Source: Mallotus nudiflorus (lineage: Eukaryota; Streptophyta; Magnoliopsida; Malpighiales; Euphorbiaceae). From it: a stretch of 64,000 bases of DNA. The stretch is taken from positions 558,001 to 622,000 of the forward strand of contig CANTUR010000344.1 of the NCBI GenBank assembly GCA_947683625.1, written 5' to 3'. Position 1 is the first letter of the stretch. The number at the start of each line of letters is the position of its first letter. The notes beneath the pieces are model-generated. The model was not told where the DNA came from, did no database searches, and worked only from the letters and a program-made list of their open reading frames with translations. Below, piece after piece: positions 31,268 to 42,340 of this stretch. A program made the translations under genes and the position numbers.

Positions 31268-32130
31268 ATACGTTGGATATATCACATTCTAAAATTGAAA
31301 TCTTAATATATAATTCAAATATTTTAAACAAAATGATTTTTTTTTTAACCATGTACCAAGGGAAATGGAAATGAAACTCGGCCTATGGCCACTGGGCCAA
31401 GAACGCAAGACCAAATTAAGTATTTGGAAATGCAAATGTGGTTGTGGGCAGCCGCGATGAAATAATTTAAACTTTATTCATTAGGGGTGGGAACAAATAA
31501 ACGTTTAATTAGAAGGAAAGGATAAACCAGAAAATATTTTAAACTTTTTGGCATCAGTAGGATTAAGGACACATCTTACGTTTATATACGGAGCGTACAT
31601 ACGGTGTTGATGGATGGGTTATAGTCACATCCAAGTCCTCGGAAGCGCCAATCAGGAAATTAATATTATTAAATTAATGTTATTTAAATCGAAAGTCTCC
31701 GCATGTGTTTCTTAGTTTCTTATTTTGATTCAAGTATCTGAAGATCTGCTGGAATCTCTTTGCTGAAAATTTCAGTTCCAATGTTATTGATCTTGTTTAA
31801 AATTTTTGACCATGCATGTATTGCTTTGAGAAGTTGGTTCTCTTTATTGATGGAAATCCTTGATATCTCTTACCATCACAAGCTTTTGGTGTGAAATCTC
31901 TTATAATTTCTATCAAAATCTCTGCAAAATTTTGTTTAATATAACTTTATTGTAAATGCCATTTTAAGTCTAAAATGAACTCTTGCAACAACAGAAATGT
32001 TTACTTAAATTAAAAAAAAAAAAAAAAAACTTGAATTAAAGAGCTAGAAGCTAACTGAAATTCTGTTAAAATAAATTCTAAACACATTGCTTGGCATAAC
32101 TTGAACATTCTTGATGATTTGTACTTAATG

Positions 32131-32314
32131 TGAAGAAATTGTATTTGATTAAATTAAATGCTGATAGTGAACAACATATGTTTTATACAGAGTACAAGAG
32201 TTTGAGAATAAATACAAAACATTATAGCAAATAAGAGAACACAACTAAAGTGATGGGGGGCTATTACAAGGTTGTTACAACAGAGTTATCAAGTAGAATA
32301 CGATAGGCTTATCA
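32131..32314 (-). repeat. 3' LTR of the copia element
   Basis: It starts TGAAGAAATTG and ends GGCTTATCA on the plus strand and matches 36356-36514. It has about 26 bp (around 'attatagcaaataagagaacacaac') that the other LTR lacks. Confidence 0.93.
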
Positions 32315-32439
32315 TCCTCCTACAAATTGATATGGTGTTCGGATAACATTCAATTTGGAATGTAGCATGTGAAAATGATGTTTGGAGAGAGACTTTATCA
32401 GGATATCAGCGACCTGGTGTTCTGTTGGAATGTAACGAA

Positions 32440-32700
32440 CTTAAAGTTACTTTGAGAGGACCTTGTCACAAACATAGTGGAAGTCAATTTCTAGGTGTTT
32501 AGACCTGGAATGAAAAATTGGAATTGAAGTGAGGTAAGTCACAGAGATATTATCACACCATGCCATAGGACATGTCTGCAAAGGATATCCAATTTCATTT
32601 AACAAGGATTGCAGCCAATGGATTTCATTAATGGTATGTGATATAGAATGGTACTCTGCTTCGGTAGAAGAGCAAGCCACAGTTCACTATTTCTTAGAGC
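32440..32700 (-). pseudogene. Copia RNase H
   Basis: The open frame 32680-32447 reads SSTEAEYHSI, INEIHWLQSLLNEIGYP, WCDNISVTYL and HSRSKHLEIDFHYV. These are the conserved C-terminal RNase H blocks of plant copia polyproteins, including T-E-A-E-Y and W-C-D-N. This part is well preserved, but a stop lies just upstream on the minus strand. Confidence 0.92.
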
Positions 32701-32899
32701 CCCACAAAACTAAATTATTGCTAAGGAAGAGATCGAAACCTTAAGTGGATTTTCTATCATCCAAGGAGCCTCCCTAATCCGCATCATAATAGGCGATGAT
32801 AGCATGAGAAAATGATGGTCAAAACAAAAGACCGAAGGTGGCACTAGCTTGGAGATAATATAAAATGTGCATAAGAGTAGCATAAAATATGCTTAAGGG

Positions 32900-33820
32900 C
32901 TGACCAATGAGTTAAGAGGGTTGAGGCATATATTACACAGCTCTATTCATAAAGAATGATATGTCTGGCCTTATCAAGGCCAAGTATTGCAAGCCATTGA
33001 TAAGGCTGTAATAAAGCTTAGCATCTGAAAAAAAAAAGAGAATCACTAAGTTTCAAATGATTTGTAGAGCATGAAGGAGTGGCAATGCTATTTGAATTTA
33101 TCATGTCGGCTTTAGCTAACAAATCTTGGATACAATTTGGTTTATGTAAGAAGAAGGCCATTAGATTACCACAAAGCCTCAACTCCAAGGAAGTAATGGG
33201 CTTACCAAGATCTTTAAGTGCAAAAGCCGAGCTGAGGTGTGTAATGACTTGCTGTAGCACATTTGAGCAGTTTCTAATCAATATAAGATCATCTACATAG
33301 ATGAGACAAAACATGGAGACTAATCCCTGATGAAAGTAGAACAAAGATGGGTTCATTTAGGATCCTTTGAAATGATATGTTCAAGGTGGGTTCTTTAAAC
33401 CACTTACGGGGGGCTTGTTAAAGACCATGTAGAGATATTTTTAAGCAACAAGCATGATTTGGATAATACTATTGAACCCAGGTGGTTGGTGCATGAATAC
33501 CTCTGCATCAAGGTGGCCATGAAGAAAGGTGTTTAACACATCTACTTGTTTAATGGACTAACCATGATATACTACCATGGATAGGATGACTTGAAGTATT
33601 ACGGGTTTGATGACTAGACTAAATATGTCTGTGAAATTTACACTTGGACGTTGATGAAACACCTTTACAACTAAATGTGCTTTATATCTGTCGATAGAGC
33701 CATTTAGATTTCTTTTAATGTGATATACCCACTTGCAATTAATTATGTTTTGATGGGAAGAGTATAGTACTAGGTCCCATATATCATTTGTTATGAGTGC
33801 TTTAATCTCTGCTTCCATAA
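32900..33820 (-). pseudogene. Copia reverse transcriptase
   Basis: The frame at 33818-33558 contains the RT entry block (NDIWDLV, NCKWVYHIKRNLNGSIDRYKA). The frame at 33356-33018 contains LIYVDDLILI, the intact Y-V-D-D catalytic motif, followed by FALKDLG. Between them the frame is broken near 33360-33560. Inactive as a whole. Confidence 0.9.
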
Positions 33821-34199
33821 TGATTTGCCAATGCTTGGATTTGATGGCTTATTTGAAGGTAGAAGGTTCGGTGTCTAGATTTTAGGTAGATAGAAAAAGA
33901 CGTGGTTTTAAGGATCCTGTTTAGGAGAAGGTTGTCATAGGGTATATACGTTAAAGAGAAGGACCGACTTGGGGTTGGGTGTCATTATATATAGATTGGG
34001 TTGTAATGATTGGATGAGAGTTGGCTTGTGGAAGTGGTGATTGAGTAAAAGTCTCTGGAGGTGGTATTATGGATAAAGATAAAATAGTGGTTGGTAGTAG
34101 GATTCTTGGTGGTGGATTAGATGGACCAAAAGAGAGCACTTCATTTTGCAGTGAGAAGGGAAACACCTATTCATCAAAGATCATACTCCGAGAAATTAG

Positions 34200-35160
34200 T
34201 ATTTTTTTAGAAGAAATATCAAGACAATAAAAACCTTTATTTATTTTACTATAGCTTAAGAACACACATTTTTTACTTTTAGGTGCCAGTTTGTTTGGAT
34301 CATAAGGTTATAACCATGGGTAACATAAACATCCAAAAATTCATAAATCATAATAATTGGGATATAATTGCATAATGCCAATAATCATAAGGAACTTTGG
34401 AATGATAAAAAAGGGCATGACCAGTTTCAATAATATGCCTGTGCTTATGCTCGACACGCCTATTTTATTTAGGTGTTTTAGAATAGGCAACACACTGAGT
34501 AATATCATTTTCAGATAAATATGATGTGAGAGCTTGGTATTCGCTACCCCAGTCTGCTTGAAAACTTTTAATGGAACGAGCAAAAAATTTTTCAATAAGA
34601 CTTCAAAATTTAATGAAAGCACTAAGAACCTTGGGCTTATATTTCATAAAATAAATCCAGCAATATTTGCTAAAATGATCATAAAATAAAATGTAATAAT
34701 GATGACTATCAACAGAAGGAATAGGGGAAGGTCCTTACAAGTATGAACAAACTAAATCTAAAGGACATGTAGCTTAAAAATTGGACTTAGAGAAAGGAAG
34801 CTTATGGCTTTTGCTCAAGTTATAAGGTTCACATAAACTAGACACTTTATTTAAAATAAAATAAATATTTAAAGTCTGAAGAGCCTTGGGAACCATAGGA
34901 AGAGAAGCATGACTAAGACAGGCATACCACTATTGAAGAGTGCATTTGAGGGTAGTTTTGAGTGTAAGTGAGGAAGGGTGAATGTCAAGAAACAAGGAGT
35001 AAAGGCCTTGATCATTCAGATAAGAAAGCAGCAAATCCATCGTTTTAATGTCCTTTATTTAAAAATGATCATAGAAAAATTCAACAGACACATAGTTAGT
35101 GTTAGTGAAAGATGAAATAGAAAGTGAATAGCACAAGCACTAAGAACATAAAGAACATTA
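34200..35160 (-). pseudogene. Copia integrase
   Basis: Scattered across frames on the minus strand: KSFQADWGSEY near 34570, a degenerate NRRVEHKHRHIIETG block near 34460-34420, and FYHSKVPYDYWHYA near 34390-34360. These are the conserved D and E segments of the copia integrase core. Many stops. The Pro/Ser-rich linker to RT is at 34166-33951. Confidence 0.82.
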
Positions 35161-35165
35161 TTGAG

Positions 35166-35456
35166 CTACCAATAAGTAGAGTTACCAATATGTGTAACTA
35201 ATAGAGTATTACCATTGCCAATTGTAATTTCATCGGGACCATTATAATCTGAGTGAATTGAGAGGTTTTTCGTCTCAAGTGTAAGATGATGAGTTGCTCT
35301 TAAGTCCATTATCCATGGTTGGGAAGCTTTTAGTTCAGAAGTGGATATGGCAAGCTTGGTAGATGGTTTATAAGTGAAAGGTCGATTATTATTTGGATGA
35401 GGAGAAGGGCACTGACATGTAGAGTAGCCATTTCCATTATAATTGGAGCAAACCAA
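35166..35456 (-). pseudogene. Copia zinc knuckle and protease
   Basis: The frame begins with a degraded CCHC knuckle (V-C-S-N-Y ... C-Q-C). It continues to PWIMDLRATHHLT, where copia proteases read W-I-x-D-S-G-A-T-x-H. The catalytic D-S-G has become D-L-R, so the protease is inactive even though the surrounding residues, including IGNGN, are well kept. Confidence 0.88.
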
Positions 35457-35673
35457 AGGTTGGTATTATGAATGAGAAGAACCAGAACTATAGAATTATT
35501 GATTGTGATTTAAGGCTGGATTTAAGAATGATGAAGGTAGTCCTCGACCTCTGCTACTCTAATTTTTAAAGTTGCTATGAATGCAAAATTATTATTGTAG
35601 CGTTGATCATATGAAGATTGTGAGGTAGCAGCTTGAAAAATAGTTGGTGGTATAGTATTCTTATTTTCATTGG

Positions 35674-36313
35674 CTAAGCTAATTCCTCGTTGAGTAGCAG
35701 TCCATAGAGATCATTAAATGAAAGATTAGTGGGTCTATTTTTAAGCGATCGAATGAAAGGACAATAGAGTGTCCCTAAGCCATTAGTAATAACATGGACA
35801 AGATCATTATCAAAAATTGGACTTCCTAACGCCTGAAGTTGGTTTAACATGCTTTTGGCTCGTTGAACATAATGAAAGATAGTTTCAGTTGGCTCTTTTT
35901 GCAATCTATAAAGGCTTGATTTGATAGTATGAATTTGCATTTCGGAACCAGATGCATGGGTTTTTTCAAGGTGATTCCAAGCTTCACGAGCATTTACAAC
36001 TCCCATTATTTGAGGAATAAAGCTCTCTATTATAGAGCCAATTATCTAGCTGATCTTGTTAAAACCACATCCTATAGGCAAGATTTGGCTGATTATCTTG
36101 AAGCATTTGAGAAGGTGTTCAACCGTTGTTATCGATATGCTGCGCTAAATCATAATTGTGTAAGAGAGGCATGAGCTGAGCACACCAGAGAAGGTAATTT
36201 AAGGAATTCAGCCAAATAGGCAACAGATGGGCAATATTAGGAAGTGTTTGAAGTTGGGATTGAGATGTTCTAGACAGTGTTATAATTATTTTGGTGTTTG
36301 ATGATGTTGACAT
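35674..36313 (-). pseudogene. Copia gag
   Basis: The minus-strand frame 36313-36119 holds the N-terminus (IAHLLPIWLNSLNYLLWCAQ, corresponding to the W-x-x-x-L-x-G-Y-x-L-W block). The frame 36006-35674 holds the UBN2-type core (AREAWNHLEKTHAS, QIHTIKSSLYRLQK, FDNDLVHVITNGLG). About 110 bp between the frames is scrambled. Confidence 0.9.
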
Positions 36314-36343
36314 GGTAAAGCCGGGTTGTTTAAACCACTTAAA

Positions 36344-36355
36344 GCTCTGATACTA
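36344..36355 (-). other. Copia primer-binding site
   Basis: On the minus strand TAGTATCAGAGC directly follows the 5' LTR. It is complementary to the 3' end of initiator tRNA-Met with one change from TGGTATCAGAGC. Confidence 0.88.
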
Positions 36356-36514
36356 TAAAGAAATTGTATTTGATTAAATTGAATGCTAATTATGAACAAC
36401 ATATGTTATATACAAAGTACAAGAGTTTGAGGTTAAATACAAAACCAAAGTGATAAGGGGTAGTTACAAGGTTATTACAATAGAGTTATCAAGTAGAATA
36501 CGATCAGCTTATCA
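36356..36514 (-). repeat. 5' LTR of the copia element
   Basis: 159 bp, matching 32131-32314 apart from substitutions and a 26-bp deletion. The plus-strand left end is TAAAGAAATTG (TG has become TA) and the right end is CTTATCA. Confidence 0.93.
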
Positions 36515-36541
36515 TAATGGTGATAATTGTAGTATTGAATT

Positions 36542-37931
36542 TGATGCTGGTCAAATTAAACCCTAGTCTCTAAGACTAAGTATAGAGTAAGTAGGGTGTT
36601 GAACACTGGGGAATTCAGAGTAAATTTTGTATTAATCGAATAAATGCTCAGATGGATAAGTAAACAATATTAAAATAGTATTAATTTGTTTTAACTAATT
36701 TAAAGTTACTAATTACCAACTACACTAATTAAATTGATTATACTAATAATGATTTTAAGCAATGTATGTTAGAATTACAATTCAAAATTAATTAAGAACC
36801 ATAAAAGTTAACAATATATAAAATTACATGTATTGATTAGAGAATAAAGCCAATAATCCTTAAAAGGAACTCTCATTTTCAATTAAGCGTATTTTCATTT
36901 AGAGTCCACACACACTCTTGTGAAATTGCAGAGATAAACAAAAACCATTAAGTTCTATGCCAATTCTTTATCCTTTTGAAGTGAACTTCTTGTCTCTAAG
37001 TATTATTCTAACGTTTAAGTAATTTCAATTATATTTCCACTGAAATGTCCCAATTCTTATTGTGAACAATTGATTAACAAGTTGCATATGGTGATCAGGC
37101 ATACATAACATAATTCAAAACTCAATTAAAATTAAATCAACCATGAATTATAAAAAATAAAAAATCTAGTTTATAGATTAATTCATCATTGTAGTTCTAT
37201 ACACAAAGACTTAGCCAAAATACATAATGAATAAAGTTAAAGAACAACAAGGAAGAATTTGTAACATTGAGTAACTAAATAGAAAGGAAAAAGGAAAAGA
37301 TTGAATTGATAAACCCTTCACTACTTCTTTTAGAAATCACTTGATATCGAATGATCCCCTTTCTTGAACTTTTGGCTATGCCCCTTTTCTTCACACTTCA
37401 ATTTCTTGTAATAATACTAGATAATTATATTAATATTTCTAAGTAAAAACTAAGTGCTTTTTTATACCTAAAATAGAGCCAATTTCCTGTATTTATAGGC
37501 TTATTATCATCCTAATTCATGCCCCCTTCAAATAGATGTAAATGTGAAAAGGTGTGTTAAAAAGGTATGAAGAACGAGTCGACACCATTGTGCCAACTCG
37601 ACATCGAATGGCTCTATCACAACTTGACATGGGTGTGACAAGTCAGCACTGAGGCTTGCTATCATGACTCGGTGGCAATATGCTAAGTTGGCACCCCTCT
37701 CTAGAGCCTCCTTTTGACTTTCCATGCCTCATACTTCATTCTCATCAATGCAAATACAATTCCATGCACGAATTAAGCCTAAGAAAACCTACAAAACACA
37801 AAATTAACATAAGAACAACATAAATAAAAGAAATAGAAATAATGCATAAAAATATAAACAAACACAATTAAAAACTAAAGAAAACTAAACTATAACCACC
37901 TTAAAGAACTATACTAATTTGCATTATAACA
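36542..37931 (-). repeat. 3' LTR of the Athila-type element
   Basis: 1390 bp. The plus-strand left end is TGATGCTGGTCAAATTAAACC and the right end is GCATTATAACA. It matches 44333-45693 along its whole length. The open frame within it (37725-37528) is not recognised as a protein and matches a similar stretch in the other LTR. Confidence 0.95.
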
Positions 37932-37946
37932 TACTCCCCCATACTT
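37932..37946 (-). other. Polypurine tract of the Athila-type element
   Basis: On the minus strand TATGGGGGAGTA lies immediately before the 3' LTR. Confidence 0.8.
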
Positions 37947-38344
37947 AGCCCTTGCTTGCCCTCAAGCAAGAAATAAAGACCTAAGTAGGTGAATAACAAA
38001 AATCTTTTATCTTTTCCAAAATTGATGTAGTTGTCTCAACAAGTCATCTTAATTAAAAATGAAATTTCAAGAAAACGGTAGTTAGTAATTAAACTTCCAA
38101 TATTCAACAATGATAGATAGGATAAATTTTATAGCATAATCAATAAGTTTAACAATTTATCTTAAACTATTAAGAATAAAATCATGAATATAAAATCAAA
38201 GTGCTAACTAAGCTTTCTAACCATAATGCTCATTCATCAAACTTAGAATTTTTAAGAACTAAAGTGGCCATGGGACATGGATTAAGCACTTATGGAATTT
38301 TTAGACACACATTATATTTATATCTTTTTTTATGGACTAACTGC

Positions 38345-38520
38345 TTTTCTTTCTAAATGAATGTAATTAAGGAGTATACTCAGTTACACACAACTTACTT
38401 AAAATGCAACAACTTGTAACATCATACATTCTTTTCGAATGAGTGTAATTAAAGAGCATACTCACTTTCACACAACTTACTCAAAATGTATCACATTAAC
38501 AAGCATACGTATTATTGTTT
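38345..38520. repeat. 82-bp tandem duplication in the Athila 3' region
   Basis: 'aatgaatgtaattaaggagtatactca' followed by 'cacacaacttacttaaaatg' recurs 82 bp later with changes. The surrounding 37947-39030 is non-coding 3' region of the element. Confidence 0.8.
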
Positions 38521-39029
38521 TTTTAAATGTCCTCATCTAATATTGAAAAGCTAATTACACATCTTATGCTTATAGTTTCCTTAAAGCTACAACAATCCTT
38601 AAAAACTAAGCTCAAATCCTTCACATCATAACTTAAAGTATAATTAGAAAGTTGACTAGATATTCTCTTAGATTTTAAAAATAATAATAAAAGAAAAAAT
38701 AAAAAAATAAAGCTTATGCTAAATGAAACTTTAAAATTCTACCAATTAAGCATAGGAAGATAATTACTAACATAATAATCAAAAGGAAAATTCAACCATA
38801 ATCAAAATGAACTTGAAGAGAAAACTATTTAAAAATATGGAGAAGATAAAATTATGCAAAATTAAACATAAATAACACATAAAATAATAAAACATAGCCA
38901 TAAACTTACACTTAATAAAATAACAACTACTACTACTCCCCTCTCCCATACTTAAAAATGCATATTGTCCCTAATGTGACACCAAAATAGCAAGGAAAGA
39001 AAATAAATACTCCCCTAATCATCTAAAAG

Positions 39030-40220
39030 AGTTGGTAGAGGAGACTTGACGTTATATCCAGAATAAGCAAAGAATTGATTCAAATTTTGTTCCATTTTCC
39101 TTTACCTGTGATCAAATTATTAGTTCTGAGTCTCCATTACATCTAATTGGCGCTGTATTGATATTTGATTATCTAGGATTTAGTCCTGAATATGAGAGTG
39201 TCCACTAGAAGAACCACTGGCTTCACCCTGCATAAGGTAATTGAGTAATGGGACATTACTATGTGGTGAACAATCAAGAGAATACTTAAGGTCAATATCT
39301 TCTTCCACTTCTTAGGTTTCTTTGACTTGAGGTGGAAATTCCAAGCCTCTCCAACATGATCAGGACCTCGCTAGAATTAAATGGAATGAAGAATCTACAA
39401 CTTCACCTATCATAAATGCTTACTTAGTAAACTAAGAGCACTTAACAACACTAGTAAAATTTCCAAGATTGACATTCAAAGACTTAGCAATAATGGTAAC
39501 AACATGACCATAAGTAAATGGGGCATCTTTATGAGTAGAATAAGTTAATAATTGATTAAAAATTTAGTGTGTCTAACATACTTTCTTTTTATTATGAATG
39601 CACCACATAAAAAATAACTCTTGTGCAGAAATTCAATTCAATTCAGACTTATGGAAAACTATACAAGCAAGGACTTTATACAATAACCAAAATTTCAAAT
39701 CTTTAATGAATATAGCATTACCCTTCTTTGGTTGAAATGGCGTTTGCAAGTCAGTAAAAAATGTCTAGAATTCATTTAATCTAAAAGAATAAGGGGGATT
39801 ACATATACCATCTTTCTTAAAACAAAAATTTCTCTGCATGAATGAATATGTAAGTTGATGTTTTATCCTTAAAATGCAAAATTCAAGAATCTAAGAATTA
39901 TTTGAGTTCATGCCTAAGGTTGTATAGAATTCAGTGATAAACTTTACATATGTATCTTCATGCATATACACAAATTTCTTAAGCTTACAAGTTGTTAACA
40001 ATTGATGAAAAGATTCATTCATACCTATATCATTAAGAAGAGAGGTGGGAATATACTTACAATTAATTATTTCCCGAAACTTAATAGTTATGAATTTAAC
40101 ACCTTTCTCATATGAAAGAATGAGAAATTTGGCTTTGTAAGTAAGTGCAAGGTCCTTTTCTTCTTAGTGCTCTTTTTCACTATGTGGTCTTTTAGATGAA
40201 GAACCCTTTGTCGTACCCAT
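39030..40220 (-). pseudogene. Env-like / ATHILA ORF region
   Basis: It starts with an ATG at 40220 on the minus strand: a Ser/Lys-rich start, then FREIINCKYIPTSLLNDIG, a block around YMHEDTYVKFITEFYTTL, LQTPFQPKKGNA and DAPFTYGHVV. It resembles the plant ATHILA ORF-1 domain that lies downstream of pol in Athila elements (by recognition). Several stops occur. The role of this ORF in living elements is unproven. A long non-coding spacer (40221-40680) separates it from RT. Confidence 0.72.
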
Positions 40221-40679
40221 TTTTAAAAGGAACAATATAATAATAATAAGAGAAGGAAATGGAAAATGAGTATAATATAAAGAATGAAGAATATGGTAAT
40301 GATAATAGGTTTGGTGTAATAGTGTGAATGCAAATATGTAGAGAAAAGGAAAAGAAAAGATAATAATAGTTGGAAGATGGTGGGATTTGATTAGGTTAGG
40401 TGGGAGATATGAAAAGACAAGAGTTATAATAGTAAGAAAATGGTAAGAAGATAAAGATGAAGAAAAGAATTTGTAAGGTTAATAAAGAAAATGTATGGGA
40501 ATTTGAGAGAAGACATATAGGAATGGGAATAGGTGTAAGTAGAGAATAAAAAATATGAGTCAAATGAGATGTATATATAGCTATTAGGCTAGGGTGTAAG
40601 TTGATTATGAAAGGTTATGACCTTTCTTGAAAAGGAAATAATATTATTTTATTTAAAATACTGGGTCATTACATTTGCA

Positions 40680-41500
40680 TAATGACTTTGCTATTTTGGA
40701 AAAGTCTTTGATAAATCTTTGATAAAAACTCGTATGTCCAAGAAAGCTTTTTATATCTTTAACACACTTCAGGGGTGGCAAATTAGCAATCACTTTTATC
40801 TTTGCTCTATCAACTTCAATGCGTCTTTTTGATACTGAGTGTCCAATAACGATTCCTTCTTATGCCATGAAGTGGCACTTTCCTAATTTAAGACTAAACC
40901 ATACTCAATACACCTGTCAAGGACTTTAGAAAGATTATTTAGACAATAGGAAAAATTAGTACTATACACACTAAAATCATCTATAGAAACCTCTACACAA
41001 TCATCAAGTAAATCACTTAATATCGAAAACATGCATCTTTAAAAAGTTGCAGGTGCATTGCATAATCCAGAAGGTAGATACCTAAAAGTAAAAGCACCAT
41101 ATGGATATGTAAAGGTAGTTTTATCTTGGTCCTCAAGATGAATATGAATTTGATAAAAACCATTGAGTCCATCTAAGTAAAAAAAATAAGAAAAGTTGGC
41201 TAATCTCTCAAGACCTTGGTTAATAAAAGGTAATGGAAAATGATATTTCTTAGTTTCTTTATTTATTTTTCTATAATCAATACACATACACCATCCTGTG
41301 ATAGTTCTAGTAGGTATTAAATCATTAGCTTTATTTTTAACAATGGTTAACCCTCCCTTTTTTGGGACAACTTGAATAGGGCTCACCCATTTACTATCAC
41401 TAATGGAATATATGATTCCATTATGAAGCAACTTAGTCACTTACTTTCTTACCACCTCCTTGAGAGTGGGATTTAGCTGCCTTTGCCCTTGGATGGAAGG
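40680..41500 (-). pseudogene. Athila-type reverse transcriptase
   Basis: The frame 41440-41039 contains GIIYSISDSKWVSPIQVVPK, CIDYRKINKETKKYHFPLPF, FYQIHIHLEDQDKTTFTYPY and LCNAPATF. The region continues at 41038-40690 with SIDDFSVYS in place of the usual F-M/V-D-D; both Asp residues remain. It stops around FIKDFSKIAK, and the RNase H and integrase that should follow are absent. Confidence 0.92.
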
Positions 41501-42340
41501 CTTGGCATTATCCTTTAAAAGGATTCTATACATATACATATTAAGGCCAATACCCTTCAAATCATTTATAGAATAAGTAACGGTAGTTTTATGACTAAGG
41601 AAAACATCACGTAAAGCATCGACATTATTACTAGTCAAAGATGAATTCACAATAAAAGGAAATTTAAAGTTAGAGTCAAAAAATACGTATCTTAGATTTA
41701 ATGGTAAAGGCTTAAGCTCTAGCTTCACTTCTTCATTTAGTGAAAAAGATTTTGGATCATCGTCCCTCTCAACGCTTGAGGTCCTACGAGGATTAAGGTA
41801 TGAAGTTGTTTCCAAGAGCCCGATATTAGCATCTTGCACTATGTGTGGCTCAATAGGGTCTTGCCTTAAACATTCATGTATCATTTCATCAATGCATTCA
41901 TCTATAACATCAACAGAATCAATTCTACTTGCCACTTCCATTAATGTAGACTTCATAATTTTAAACGCATTAAATTCCATATGCTCATTGTCCACCTCTA
42001 ATGTAATCTTCCCTCTTTTCATGTCAATAATTGCTCCTGCTATCATAAAAAAAGGTCTCCCAAACAAGATAGCAATTTCAAGATCTTCCTCCATGTCCCT
42101 CATAATAAAATTAGCTGGTATTAAAAACTTCCCCACTTTAGTTGGTACATTTCAATAATGCCTAGTGGATAAGTAATAGATTTATCCACCATAGAAAGAC
42201 ACATATTTGTAGGCTTAAGTTCTACCAAATCTAGCCTTTTATAAATAGAGTAAGGCATAAGGCTAATACTAGCACCAATATCACACAAAGTTTTATTACA
42301 ATGAGTACCTCCAATTACACAAGGAACCATAAAGTAATCG
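41500..42340 (-). pseudogene. Athila-type protease and linker
   Basis: The frame 42330-42121 reads LCDIGASISLMPYSIYKRL, the Athila form of the active site (D-[LI]-G-A-S). The frame 42136-41441 continues with PANFIMRDMEEDLEIAILFG and RPFF, the family's flap and C-terminal blocks, then an acidic linker to RT. One frame change lies near 42125. Confidence 0.9.

Larger units (their letters stand above)
30220..32125. other. Intergenic DNA downstream of the NAT-like gene
   Basis: Mostly AT-rich without genes. It contains a small MITE (30974-31132), an AAT run near 30908-30930 and an AT run at 31228-31262. The part at 31360-31660 is noticeably less AT-rich ('cggcctatggccactgggcc', 'ggagcgtacatacggtgttgatgg') and could be a remnant of a promoter or gene edge. 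No protein was recognised in either strand. Confidence 0.4.
32131..36514 (-). mobile_element. Ty1/copia LTR retrotransposon, decayed
   Basis: A 4.4-kb element on the minus strand flanked by the perfect duplication TAATG (32126-32130 and 36515-36519). LTRs are short (184 and 159 bp). On the minus strand the order is 5' LTR, initiator tRNA-Met type primer site, gag, protease, integrase, RT, RNase H and 3' LTR. Integrase before RT is the Ty1/copia order. Short LTRs and small size fit lineages such as Ale/Retrofit (inference). Stops and frameshifts occur throughout, so it is inactive. Confidence 0.95.

Noticed and set aside
41841..42158. Plus-strand open frame of 105 codons
   Set aside because: It is the complement of the Athila protease frame (42136-41441, minus strand), which has clear family motifs.
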